Assembly: GCF_036244895.1 (NCBI RefSeq)
Contig: NZ_BQKE01000001.1
Coordinates: 2,976,001-3,040,000, forward strand
DNA from: Persicobacter diffluens
GTDB taxonomy: Bacteria; Bacteroidota; Bacteroidia; Cytophagales; Cyclobacteriaceae
Length of the DNA stretch: 64,000 nucleotides
Direction of reading: 5' to 3'
Shown: positions 35,571-43,914 of the stretch, one piece after another
Numbering within the stretch: position 1 is the first letter of the stretch
How the letters are laid out: each line of letters begins with the position of its first letter
Notes under the pieces: model-generated
Told to the model about the DNA's origin: nothing
What the model saw: the letters and a program-made list of their open reading frames with translations, nothing else
Database searches by the model: none
Program-made: the position numbers and the translations under genes

Positions 35571-37100
35571 ATGGCTGAACAGATTCTCATTATTGATTCC
35601 GGATCACAGGTTACGCAGCTGATTGCGCGTCGCATCCGTGAAATGAATGTTTATTGTGAAATCCACCCTTTTAACAAAGTTCCTGAAATATCAGAAGACG
35701 TTATTGGTGTGATTCTTTCCGGCAGTCCTTGTTCTGTAAGACAAGAAGATGCCCCTCAATTAGACACTGCAAAATTCCGCGGTAACCTTCCAGTACTAGG
35801 CATCTGCTACGGTGCACAGTATTTAGCACATGCCCACGGTGGAGTAGTCACTCCAAGTAAAATCCGTGAGTACGGACGTGCCCATCTGGAGCAATTTGAT
35901 GCTCAGAATCCCTTGATGAAAAATATCTCGGAAAAATCTACGGTATGGATGTCTCATGGCGACACCATCACTTCCCTTCCTGAAAATTTTGAAATTATTG
36001 CCTCTACTGAGTCTGTAGACGTAGCCGCTTTCCATGTAAAAGGAGAGCAAACTTACGGTGTACAGTTTCACCCGGAAGTAACACACTCTGAAGAAGGGGA
36101 GCAATTGTTGAAAAACTTTGTGGTAGACATTTGTGGTGCAAGCCAAAACTGGACGCCGGATGCTTTTGCAGATACCATGATTGCTGAATTAAAAGAGCAG
36201 TTAGGAGATGACAAAGTCATCCTTGGTTTATCCGGAGGAGTAGATTCAACCGTAGCTGCGGTACTGATCAATAAAGCGATTGGTTCGAACCTGCACTGTA
36301 TTTTCGTAAATAACGGTTTGCTTCGTAAAAATGAATTCGAAGAAGTTCTGGCTTCTTACGAAGGAATGGGCTTGAATGTAAAAGGCGTTGATGCCAGCCA
36401 GCGTTTTTATGATGCATTGGAAGGATTGACTGATCCAGAAGACAAAAGAAAGGCCATTGGCCGTGTATTCGTTGAGGTATTCGATGATGAGTCTCACAAA
36501 GTAGAAAATGCAAAATGGTTGGGTCAGGGTACTATTTACCCGGATGTGATTGAGTCTGTTTCTGTAAACGGTCCTTCAGCAACCATTAAGTCTCACCACA
36601 ATGTGGGTGGACTACCTGATTATATGAAATTAAAAGTGGTGGAGCCATTGAGAAGTCTTTTCAAGGATGGGGTTCGCCGCGTAGGAAAATCTTTGGATAT
36701 TGATCCTAAAATTTTGGGTCGTCACCCATTCCCGGGACCTGGTTTAGGAATCCGTATTTTGGGTGAGGTGACTGCCGAGAAAGTTCGCATCCTGCAAGAG
36801 GTGGATCATATCTGGATTAACGGATTGAGAAAGCACCACCTGTACGATTACGTATGGCAGGCGGGATCGATGTTGCTTCCGGTACAGTCTGTAGGTGTAA
36901 TGGGTGATGAGCGTACTTACGAATCCGTTGTTGCCCTACGCGCGGTAACTTCCGTAGACGGTATGACAGCAGACTGGGCTGAATTACCACATGAATTCCT
37001 AAAAGAGGTTTCCAATGATATCATCAACCGCGTAAAAGGGGTGAACCGCGTAGTGTATGATATCTCTTCTAAGCCACCAGCAACCATTGAGTGGGAATAA
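35571..37100 (+). CDS. guaA: GMP synthase (glutamine-hydrolysing)
   Basis: Converts XMP to GMP with ATP and glutamine, the last step of guanine nucleotide synthesis. About 509 residues, the normal length for the fused enzyme. Class I amidotransferase domain first: nucleophile Cys in LGICYGAQYLAHAHGG and the His/Glu pair in QFHPEVTHSEEG. Then the ATP pyrophosphatase loop LSGGVDSTVAAVL, and the GMP synthase C-terminal dimerisation domain with GRHPFPGPGLGIR and the ending KPPATIEWE. A TTG codon at 35565 would add two residues, but the ATG at 35571 (MAEQILIIDSG) fits the family. It is monocistronic, with its own terminator. Confidence 0.97.
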   Translation: MAEQILIIDSGSQVTQLIARRIREMNVYCEIHPFNKVPEISEDVIGVILSGSPCSVRQEDAPQLDTAKFRGNLPVLGICYGAQYLAHAHGGVVTPSKIREYGRAHLEQFDAQNPLMKNISEKSTVWMSHGDTITSLPENFEIIASTESVDVAAFHVKGEQTYGVQFHPEVTHSEEGEQLLKNFVVDICGASQNWTPDAFADTMIAELKEQLGDDKVILGLSGGVDSTVAAVLINKAIGSNLHCIFVNNGLLRKNEFEEVLASYEGMGLNVKGVDASQRFYDALEGLTDPEDKRKAIGRVFVEVFDDESHKVENAKWLGQGTIYPDVIESVSVNGPSATIKSHHNVGGLPDYMKLKVVEPLRSLFKDGVRRVGKSLDIDPKILGRHPFPGPGLGIRILGEVTAEKVRILQEVDHIWINGLRKHHLYDYVWQAGSMLLPVQSVGVMGDERTYESVVALRAVTSVDGMTADWAELPHEFLKEVSNDIINRVKGVNRVVYDISSKPPATIEWE

Positions 37101-37118
37101 TCCCAAATTGATAGCAAT

Positions 37119-37154
37119 AAAAAACCGCAGGATGTTAAATGCTGCGGTTTTTTT
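37119..37154 (+). terminator. guaA terminator
   Basis: AAACCGCAG pairs with CTGCGGTTT around an 11-base loop and is followed by a T run. Confidence 0.88.
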
Positions 37155-37299
37155 ATGGCTTTTGCATTGCCTGAAGACACTTTTGAGATCAATTTAACAA
37201 GGGCGTTTGGATCAATGCTCAAAAAGGAAGAAATTTACCTGCAAACGAATCTTTTTTTCGTCTTCTTTTTAAGAAAAAACTAACGTTATCTCCTATAAC

Positions 37300-39087
37300 A
37301 TGAAGAAATTATACTTTTTGGCCCTAACCATCCTTACCTTTTTTAATGGACCGGCTTTGGCACAAAAAAAGAGCAACCAGGAAACACTACAGAGAGGTAA
37401 AGATTTTTATAAAATCCGGAAGTATGCCATGGCAATGGAAGTGCTTCGCCCATTGACTGACAGTGAGGATGCAAATATGGAAGCCTACGGGCAGTTTTAT
37501 TATGGATTATCCGCTTATGAAGCCGGCCAAAAAGAAGTGGCGAGAAATATGTTCCGACAGTTGGTCACCGAACACCCGAACTGGAAGTCCATTGACGAAG
37601 GCCGGTTTTGGTTAGGGAAATGCTATTTGGAGGAAGAAAACTACCCTTCTGCTTTTGCTAATTTCGCCAAACTGAAATCCACTACCATCCGGGAACAGGC
37701 ACAAGCCTATGCGCTGATCCAACTTCAGGAAAAAGATGTATTCACCCTGCAAGGATTACAACAACGTTTTCCAGGGGAAAAAGCAGTAGCCGAAGCCCTG
37801 GCGAATCAAATCTACGCCCAGCCCATCAACCAACAGGACCGCCCCCTACTTGCCCAGTTAATTACGGAATACCAATTAAACCCGGAAAATTATGCGGCCT
37901 CTAACCTTAGAAAAAGTGAGCGAAAAGACGTTTACCATATCGCGGTAATGCTGCCTTTCCGCTTAGACACCACCCATTACAATAACCGAAAAGATTTTGT
38001 CTGGGAGTTGTTTGAAGGCCTGGAAATGGCACAAGGACGTCTGAAAGGCATGGGCATCAATGTGGAACTGCATGCTTATGACACCAAAAAGAAGGCCGAA
38101 GTAACTGCCCAGATTTTAGAACAGCCGGAAATAAAATCCATGGACTTGATCATTGGCCCGCTATATCCCGGTCCATCCAAGGAGGTTTCTGATTTTTGTT
38201 TCGAACACCAGATCAATATGGTGAATCCGGTCTCTCAAAACGAAAAAGTTATTGGTGACAACCCTTTTAGCTTCCTTTACCAGCCGACACCAAAAACGCA
38301 GGCCATTGCCGCCGCCAATTTCATGGTACAACGTACCGACACTTTGAATCGCAACGCCATGATTGTTTATATGGACAATGCGGCAGATTCAACTATGGCT
38401 TATCAGTACAAAAAAATTGTAGAAGAAAATGCTACTTATCAGGTCAACCATCTGTTGAAATTAAAAAAAGGCAAGGAGCAGGAAGCTTTAAACTTTTTTA
38501 CACAAAAGGAAGAAGTACCCATTGCCGACAGTTTATTGGTTAATATCCTGGAGGAAAATCCTGATGCTCCCACAACAGAGGAGCTTTTTGTAATTCGTCC
38601 GGATAGCCTGGACCACGTTTTTGTAGCCTCTGAAAATAAAGCTTTGGCAGCCAATATGCTTTCCGCTTTAACCACCAGAAACGATCAGGTATCACTTTTG
38701 GGAATGGCTTCCTGGATGCAGGATAAGCAAATCCCATTGGATGCCATGGCGCGATTAAATGCTTACCTTATCGCCCCAGCTTATATTGAAACCAGTAGTG
38801 CTCAGTATGACCGTTTTTCTGACCGATACGTCAAACAAGCCAATCGTTTCCCTTCCCGTTTTGTGGACCTGGGCTATGAAACCCTCATCTGCTTCGGACA
38901 AATGATGGCCAAATATGGCAACCTACCACAACAGGAAATGGAAGACCAGGTCATCAAAGGAGTGCTTACCGACCAAAATCTTTTTTACCTGTCCAATGAC
39001 AATCAGGTGGTGCCCATCCTTCACTTCCAGGATGGAGAGCTGATTTTAGCTGACGATGGAGTGGTAAAGGCAATTATTGAAGAATAA
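37300..39087 (+). CDS. Periplasmic TPR plus type-1 periplasmic-binding-fold protein, LpoA-like in layout
   Basis: 595 residues with a signal peptide at 1-21 (ends ALAQ). Residues about 28-190 form tetratricopeptide-like repeats (MEVLRPLTDSEDANMEAYGQ, RFWLGKCYLEEENYPSAFAN). From about 208 a type-1 periplasmic binding fold follows, as in branched-chain amino acid receptors: VYHIAVMLPFRLD, LFEGLEMAQGRLK, DLIIGPLYPGPSKEV and NMVNPVSQNEKV. This order, helical repeats then a PBP1 fold, is that of LpoA, the activator of penicillin-binding protein 1A, but no lipobox is present. A role in envelope synthesis is inferred; ligand binding is an alternative. Probably co-transcribed with hemL, 11 bp downstream. 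Confidence 0.8.
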   Translation: MKKLYFLALTILTFFNGPALAQKKSNQETLQRGKDFYKIRKYAMAMEVLRPLTDSEDANMEAYGQFYYGLSAYEAGQKEVARNMFRQLVTEHPNWKSIDEGRFWLGKCYLEEENYPSAFANFAKLKSTTIREQAQAYALIQLQEKDVFTLQGLQQRFPGEKAVAEALANQIYAQPINQQDRPLLAQLITEYQLNPENYAASNLRKSERKDVYHIAVMLPFRLDTTHYNNRKDFVWELFEGLEMAQGRLKGMGINVELHAYDTKKKAEVTAQILEQPEIKSMDLIIGPLYPGPSKEVSDFCFEHQINMVNPVSQNEKVIGDNPFSFLYQPTPKTQAIAAANFMVQRTDTLNRNAMIVYMDNAADSTMAYQYKKIVEENATYQVNHLLKLKKGKEQEALNFFTQKEEVPIADSLLVNILEENPDAPTTEELFVIRPDSLDHVFVASENKALAANMLSALTTRNDQVSLLGMASWMQDKQIPLDAMARLNAYLIAPAYIETSSAQYDRFSDRYVKQANRFPSRFVDLGYETLICFGQMMAKYGNLPQQEMEDQVIKGVLTDQNLFYLSNDNQVVPILHFQDGELILADDGVVKAIIEE

Positions 39088-39098
39088 AATTTATTGAT

Positions 39099-40391
39099 AT
39101 GTTGATAAAAGAGAAAAGCCAAAAGCTATTCAGCGAGGCTCAAAATTATATTCCCGGTGGAGTGAACTCTCCTGTACGTGCCTTTAAAGCCGTTGGAGGA
39201 AACCCTTTATTTATTGATCATGCCAAGGGGGCTTATATGTATGATGTCGATGGCAACGCTTACATCGACATGATTAACTCCTGGGGCCCGATGATATTCG
39301 GCCATGCGGATGAGCAAGTACTCAAAGCTGTTCAGGAAGCCATTCCATCCTCCTTATCTTTCGGAGCTCCCGGAGCCGCTGAGGTAGAAATTGCGGAATT
39401 AATTACCGACCTGGTTCCTTCTATTGAAAAAGTAAGAATGGTCAACTCCGGTACGGAAGCCACCATGTCCGCTATTCGCCTGGCCAGAGGCTATACCGGT
39501 CGTGAGAAAATGATCAAGTTTGAGGGATGCTATCATGGTCATGGGGACTCCTTTTTAATTGCAGCGGGCTCAGGCGCCATCACCATGGGAGAGCCTAACT
39601 CTCCCGGTGTTACAGTGGGCACAGCAAAAGATACCCTTACCGCTCCTTTCAATGACCTGGAAGCTATTCGCACTTTAGTCAACGCCAATAAAGACCAGAT
39701 TGCAGCGATTATCCTGGAGCCGGTGGCTGGTAATATGGGCTGCGTACTTCCTCAGGAAGGATATTTAGAGGGCTTAAGACAAATCTGTGACGAGGAAGGT
39801 ATGGTACTGATCGTCGATGAGGTAATGACCGGCTTCCGCCTGGCAGCAGGTGGGGCGCAAGAAGTGTTCAATGTAAAAGCCGACATTACCACCCTTGGAA
39901 AAATCATTGGAGGCGGAATGCCTGTTGGTGCTTATGGGGGTAAAAAAGAAATTATGGATTTTGTATCTCCACAGGGACCGGTTTATCAGGCCGGAACACT
40001 TTCGGGGAATCCTATTTCAATGGCAGCAGGTTTGGCACAGCTGAAAAGAATTAAAAATGACAAAGATTTGTATCAGCGCCTTACCGAAAAAACACAAAAA
40101 ATTGCTGATGGAATTGCTGCACACTTAAAAGCCTTAAATCTCAATTACTACACTTCCCAGATTGGCTCTATGTATACTTTGTTTTTCACCGAAAATGAAG
40201 TGCACAACTTTGAGGATGCCAAGTCCTGTGATTTAGAGAAATTCGGTAAATTCTTCAATGCCATGCTGGAAGAAGGGGTTTATCTACCTCCAAGTCAGTT
40301 TGAAACCTGGTTCATCTCAGATGCGCTCACCGATAAAGAAATATCAAAAATTATTGATGCTGCTGGAAAAGCCCTTAAAGCAATCCACTAA
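39099..40391 (+). CDS. hemL: Glutamate-1-semialdehyde 2,1-aminomutase
   Basis: 430 residues, normal for the family. A PLP enzyme that moves the amino group of glutamate-1-semialdehyde to form 5-aminolevulinate, the precursor of haem, in the C5 pathway. The PLP lysine is Lys268 in TTLGKIIGGGMPVGAYGG. Other hallmarks are the N-terminal IPGGVNSPVRAFK, the phosphate site NSGTEATMSAIRLAR, IVDEVMTGFR and YQAGTLSGNP. It follows the LpoA-like gene by 11 bp, with no obvious functional link. Confidence 0.97.
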   Translation: MLIKEKSQKLFSEAQNYIPGGVNSPVRAFKAVGGNPLFIDHAKGAYMYDVDGNAYIDMINSWGPMIFGHADEQVLKAVQEAIPSSLSFGAPGAAEVEIAELITDLVPSIEKVRMVNSGTEATMSAIRLARGYTGREKMIKFEGCYHGHGDSFLIAAGSGAITMGEPNSPGVTVGTAKDTLTAPFNDLEAIRTLVNANKDQIAAIILEPVAGNMGCVLPQEGYLEGLRQICDEEGMVLIVDEVMTGFRLAAGGAQEVFNVKADITTLGKIIGGGMPVGAYGGKKEIMDFVSPQGPVYQAGTLSGNPISMAAGLAQLKRIKNDKDLYQRLTEKTQKIADGIAAHLKALNLNYYTSQIGSMYTLFFTENEVHNFEDAKSCDLEKFGKFFNAMLEEGVYLPPSQFETWFISDALTDKEISKIIDAAGKALKAIH

Positions 40392-40397
40392 AAACAC

Positions 40398-40434
40398 AAA
40401 AGTGATGCCTGAAAAAGCATCACTTTTTTTTCTT
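40398..40434 (+). terminator. hemL terminator
   Basis: AAAAGTGATGC and GCATCACTTTT form an 11-bp stem followed by a T run, just after the hemL stop. Confidence 0.88.
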
Positions 40435-40623
40435 TTCAAATAATACCTTACACCAGAAAAAGTCTATTTTTAGAGGATATCTTTCCTCTCTAAAACATTG
40501 AATGGAAAGGGAATCAATTTTAATAATTCCTTACTTTCATGACTTTTCCCTACTTTATTTGTATTAATAATGTATATTTGAAATCATTGTAGTTTATTTT
40601 ACATTAACCCAACCTCTGTGCTT

Positions 40624-41646
40624 ATGGCGCGGTACAACCTTTTACCAATCATCACTCTGATGATTTTTTCTTACATCCCTTCTTGGGGGCAAACTAAAAG
40701 TGTCACCTATGAAGAGTTGTATGATGAACCTTACGAAATTAACAAGCTATTCATGAAGCTGCAGCCGGTGATTGCAGAAGTGGGTAGTGCGAATATGTAT
40801 GTCGGATTCGGACTGGAAGCCGAATACTACCACGAATCGCTGTTAAACATCAAAGCTGATTTCAGAAGAGCCTATGGAGGACCTTTTGATCTGATGCAAA
40901 ATCTTTCCGCTAGAAATAATATTCAGCAGGTAAATGGGATTTCAACTTCCACCCATTCTTCTATGGCCGGTGAAATTATTGGCACCTACCATATTAAGGA
41001 CTGGGAGAAGGATACGGAGACCAAAATGATTCTGTACAGAAGCAGTTACCGCCGTGGAAACAAGTGGAAATCCAAAGTTCCGGATCACATCAAAGTCCCA
41101 TCCAAAGTAAGAAAGATATACGGAGCCCGTTTAGGGCCTTATTTCCAGTCTGGTGGTATTGATGTGGGCACAGCCATGAGGAAGCAAGGCATTGAATCCA
41201 TTAACGTTTTACGTGAAGGGGTTGATGCACAGCCCTTATCCTCTGACTCCACCATGTACACCAACCAATCCGCTTTTGGTTTTGCTGTGGGAGGCTCTTT
41301 AACCTGGATCAAGAACTTTGCGATTAAGCCCACAAGGACATATTCCTCTACAGCCAGTGATATGATCATTTCGGTTTATGCTGATATGCTGATAACCCCC
41401 TGGACCAACATTGAAAACCTCAGCTATGATGGAAATGAGTACGATCTCTCTCCGATCAAGCATAATAAATTTGGTTTCCGTCTAGGAGCTGATGGTAAAT
41501 TCAACCGGGAGTTTGGTTGGGGATATGGCATTGAAATTGGTATGCGCCCTCAGGTCTCCAAACAGATGTTTTATACTGCGGTAAAGCTTAGCATACCGAT
41601 ATTTAGCACCAACCTCAACCACGAAGTAGAAGCTTTTAGTAAATAA
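40624..41646 (+). CDS. Putative outer-membrane protein, unknown family
   Basis: 340 residues from the ATG at 40624 (a GTG two codons earlier is also in frame). Signal peptide about 1-23 (ends SWGQT). The remainder is rich in aromatic and Gly residues with alternating strands: MYVGFGLEAEYYHE, GFAVGGSLTWIKN, MIISVYADMLITPW, KFGFRLGADGKF, GWGYGIEIGMRPQVS, FYTAVKLSIPIF, which suggests an outer-membrane barrel of about 10-12 strands. I recognise no family. It has its own terminator, and the 174 bp before it give space for a promoter. Its Cys-poor, Lys-rich middle (RRGNKWKSKVPDHIKVPSKV) may be a long loop. Confidence 0.72.
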   Translation: MARYNLLPIITLMIFSYIPSWGQTKSVTYEELYDEPYEINKLFMKLQPVIAEVGSANMYVGFGLEAEYYHESLLNIKADFRRAYGGPFDLMQNLSARNNIQQVNGISTSTHSSMAGEIIGTYHIKDWEKDTETKMILYRSSYRRGNKWKSKVPDHIKVPSKVRKIYGARLGPYFQSGGIDVGTAMRKQGIESINVLREGVDAQPLSSDSTMYTNQSAFGFAVGGSLTWIKNFAIKPTRTYSSTASDMIISVYADMLITPWTNIENLSYDGNEYDLSPIKHNKFGFRLGADGKFNREFGWGYGIEIGMRPQVSKQMFYTAVKLSIPIFSTNLNHEVEAFSK

Positions 41647-41668
41647 TACTTTCTACATATATAAAATG

Positions 41669-41708
41669 AAAGGTGATGATCAATATTGTTTGATAATCAC
41701 CTTTTTTT
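41669..41708 (+). terminator. Terminator after the 40624 gene
   Basis: AAAGGTGAT and ATCACCTTT pair around an 18-base loop and run into a T tract. The open frame of the next gene extends through it, which argues for the later start at 41807. Confidence 0.8.
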
Positions 41709-41773
41709 ATGTCAAAAATTATATAATATTCAAAATAGGCATGAGATTATTTCGGAAATTATCCGCTTTTGGA

Positions 41774-41781
41774 TATTTTTG
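41774..41781 (+). promoter_or_regulatory. TAnnTTTG element of the SIMPL gene
   Basis: TATTTTTG lies 25 bp before the ATG at 41807. I see no clear TTTG partner upstream at the expected distance. Confidence 0.4.
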
Positions 41782-41806
41782 CACCGCAACCACACTATTA
41801 GTTCCT

Positions 41807-42526
41807 ATGAGAATTACCGCAATAATCCCGATTTTCCTATTGATGTGTGCGACCGCATTTGGGCAAATCAAAAATCCACGGGAAAACACCATTATGATTT
41901 CAGGCCAAGGCACTTATGCTGCCAGTCCGGACTGGGTGAAAGTCACCGTATCTGTGGAAGGAAAAAATGAAGCCTTTAATTTGGCCTTTGATCAGCTCAA
42001 CCAAATTAGCCAGAAACTCCAGCAGGCTTTAAAAGATCAAGGCATCAAAAATGATCAAATTTTTACTTCCAATTATCAAATTGAAAAGGATTTTCAATAC
42101 AATCCAACCACCCGCAAAAATGAGGATATGGGCTTTTTGGCCAAACATCAAATAAATGTTGAAATACCTCTAAACAATGACCAACTAAAAAAGATTATTA
42201 CAACAGTAAGCAACACTGAAGGCAATGCTCGACTCACTGTTTCTTTCTCCATAAAAGACTTAGAATCAGCCAGAAATAAAGCATTAGTGCTTGCTGTTCA
42301 GGATGCTAAAGCGAAGGCACTCACCATTTGCAAGGCGGCAAACCTTTCCCTTGGTGAAATAAAACAAATCGATTATGGTCAAACGTACAACAGGCCTGTT
42401 CCTTACGCATCAGTTACCATGGATGCAATGAAAATGGATAGAGGCGCTTACAGCGATCCGGGCTTTAACCCCAAGGACATTAGTGTAACGGAAAATGTAA
42501 ATATTTTGTACAATCTGGAAAAATAA
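41807..42526 (+). CDS. SIMPL domain (DUF541) periplasmic protein
   Basis: 239 residues from the chosen start. Signal peptide about 1-18 (ends ATAFGQ). The SIMPL/DUF541 domain fills the rest: ISGQGTYAASPDWVKVTVSV at the start, then FDQLNQISQKLQQALKDQGI, DQIFTSNYQI, NVEIPLNNDQLKKII and ARNKALVLAVQDAKAKALTI, ending SVTENVNILYNLE. SIMPL-domain proteins such as BP26 and YggE form oligomeric rings and are linked to oxidative-stress tolerance, but without a defined activity. The frame is open back to 41666; that start would place the previous gene's terminator inside the coding region. Confidence 0.9.
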   Translation: MRITAIIPIFLLMCATAFGQIKNPRENTIMISGQGTYAASPDWVKVTVSVEGKNEAFNLAFDQLNQISQKLQQALKDQGIKNDQIFTSNYQIEKDFQYNPTTRKNEDMGFLAKHQINVEIPLNNDQLKKIITTVSNTEGNARLTVSFSIKDLESARNKALVLAVQDAKAKALTICKAANLSLGEIKQIDYGQTYNRPVPYASVTMDAMKMDRGAYSDPGFNPKDISVTENVNILYNLEK

Positions 42527-42605
42527 TTTCGGATTTGGCCTACTATTTGCACTTATACAAGTATAGATTAAGCTTTCCCATAATTAAGTATAACCAATAT
42601 TCCCC

Positions 42606-42836
42606 ATGAAAAGATCTTTAACCCTATTCAGCGTTTTCCAAATCGCCGCTTGGGGGTTGTTTTTTTCACAAAATGAAAATGAGGAATTTGTTTCCTCTGA
42701 ATTAACACAAGCGGAAACTGCGATTGTCAGTTTGAAAACGAATGATGCTTATGCGGGAGCGGAACCTTTATCTTCTTCTCCTGACGCAGCAGTGATTTCA
42801 AAAAGAAATCAAGAATGGAATATATGCTTTTTTTAG
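42606..42836 (+). CDS. Small secreted peptide, unknown
   Basis: 76 residues with a signal-like start (KRSLTLFSVFQIAAWGLFFS) followed by an acidic middle (NENEEFVSSELTQAE) and AYAGAEPLSSSPDAAVI, ending in NQEWNICFF. It resembles small Bacteroidota exported peptides with an N-terminal leader but matches no family I know. A strong terminator lies 15 bp after the stop, and an independent position after the SIMPL gene supports a real transcript. The single Cys near the C-terminus and final Phe-Phe are unusual. Confidence 0.55.
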   Translation: MKRSLTLFSVFQIAAWGLFFSQNENEEFVSSELTQAETAIVSLKTNDAYAGAEPLSSSPDAAVISKRNQEWNICFF

Positions 42837-42851
42837 CCATTCCTTTCTACA

Positions 42852-42887
42852 ACAAAAGGCTTCAATTATGAAGCCTTTTGTTTTTTC
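42852..42887 (+). terminator. Terminator of the small peptide gene
   Basis: ACAAAAGGCTTC pairs perfectly with GAAGCCTTTTGT around a six-base loop, followed by six T. Confidence 0.9.
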
Positions 42888-42937
42888 AGCCTATCCCACT
42901 TTTTCATTACTACCCTCCTCTTATTGGTGAATTCATT

Positions 42938-43102
42938 AGAGTGTGTTTAAAAGCCAAAAATTGAAGCGCAAATGTAAATATCGCAGTAGCAATACCCGAT
43001 TATTTTGAGAGAATAGCAGCGCTAATGTTGAGAAATTATTATACAAAATCACTTCCAACAATTCGAATTTGACCTCGAATGACGTGCTTTCAAACACGTT
43101 CT
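42938..43102 (+). repeat. Repeat B, full copy 3
   Basis: 165 bp from AGAGTGTGTTTAAAAGCC to CTTTCAAACACGTTCT, the best-preserved ends in the window, with CCCGATTATTTTGAGAGAAT in the middle. Nothing recognisable lies in 43103-43272. Confidence 0.8.
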
Positions 43103-43272
43103 GAAGCAAAATCTAAATCACTCAATCCGCAAACCCACTGATTTACAGCTAATTAATAGGTTGTTTTTTTATACAAACCCTCTTCCGTATTGGATCATCC
43201 AATTCACTCAGCATTTTCCACTTTTGAAGAAATCTAAAAATGGGCGATTTTCCTATTTTTACGATTTGCAGC

Positions 43273-43491
43273 TTAACCCCAATTTTTCATGCTTAAATCC
43301 TCGATTTAGTGCAAGACGGGAAAATAAAGGAACAGCGCCTTTGTCTGAGTTTTTTCAACGTAGCAGATGATGGAGGAAAAGGCCAGCTTAGTCAAATTTG
43401 AACTATGATAAAATCAATAAAACCAGCTGCAATGCACTGATTTTAATTCATTTTGAGCGAGCGAAAACCTATCAGTGAATATTTTGAGTAA
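43273..43491 (+). repeat. Repeat A, diverged copy
   Basis: Left end TTAACCCCAATTTTTCATGC and GTGCAAGACGGGAAAAT are clear. The right end has decayed to CAGTGAATATTTTGAGTAA. It lies 49 bp from another, intact repeat A in the opposite orientation. Confidence 0.72.
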
Positions 43492-43540
43492 AATCACGTT
43501 ATTCTACGGAGCTACTGAAGCGGATAGGCCTGCAATTGGA

Positions 43541-43764
43541 TTAACCCGAATTATTCACCGCTAAATTAAGTAGCTCACCTTAACTGTTTTATTATCAACT
43601 CAATAGACTCGTTTCCCCTGATTTTTTTATAGCCCAAATTTGGGCAAGCTTGCTTTCTCCTCATTCATCTGCTTCGTTGGAAAAAACTCGAAATAGGAGA
43701 CTATTCCTTCATTTTTTCAGCCTTACAGCTAAACGAGGATTAAAGCATGAATAATCCGGGTTAA
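43541..43764 (-). repeat. Repeat A, intact copy (reverse orientation)
   Basis: 224 bp from TTAACCCGAATTATTCACCG to GAATAATCCGGGTTAA, including the perfect palindrome GCCCAAATTTGGGC. 43765-43914 shows nothing else. Confidence 0.9.
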
Positions 43765-43914
43765 GAATTGAAAAACAGGAATAAGCCTAAGCAAGAGGCG
43801 GCCACAAATGAATACCACTTCTGATCCTGTAAACTGATAACAGGCCATGACATTCTCACAAAACCGGTTCCGCTTCCTTCATTCGGAAACTTGCCAGACA
43901 GAAAAAAACAATGA

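Noticed and set aside
41666..41806. Upstream start of the SIMPL gene giving 286 residues
   Set aside because: It would put the terminator of the previous gene and the TAnnTTTG element inside the coding region, and would bury the signal peptide.
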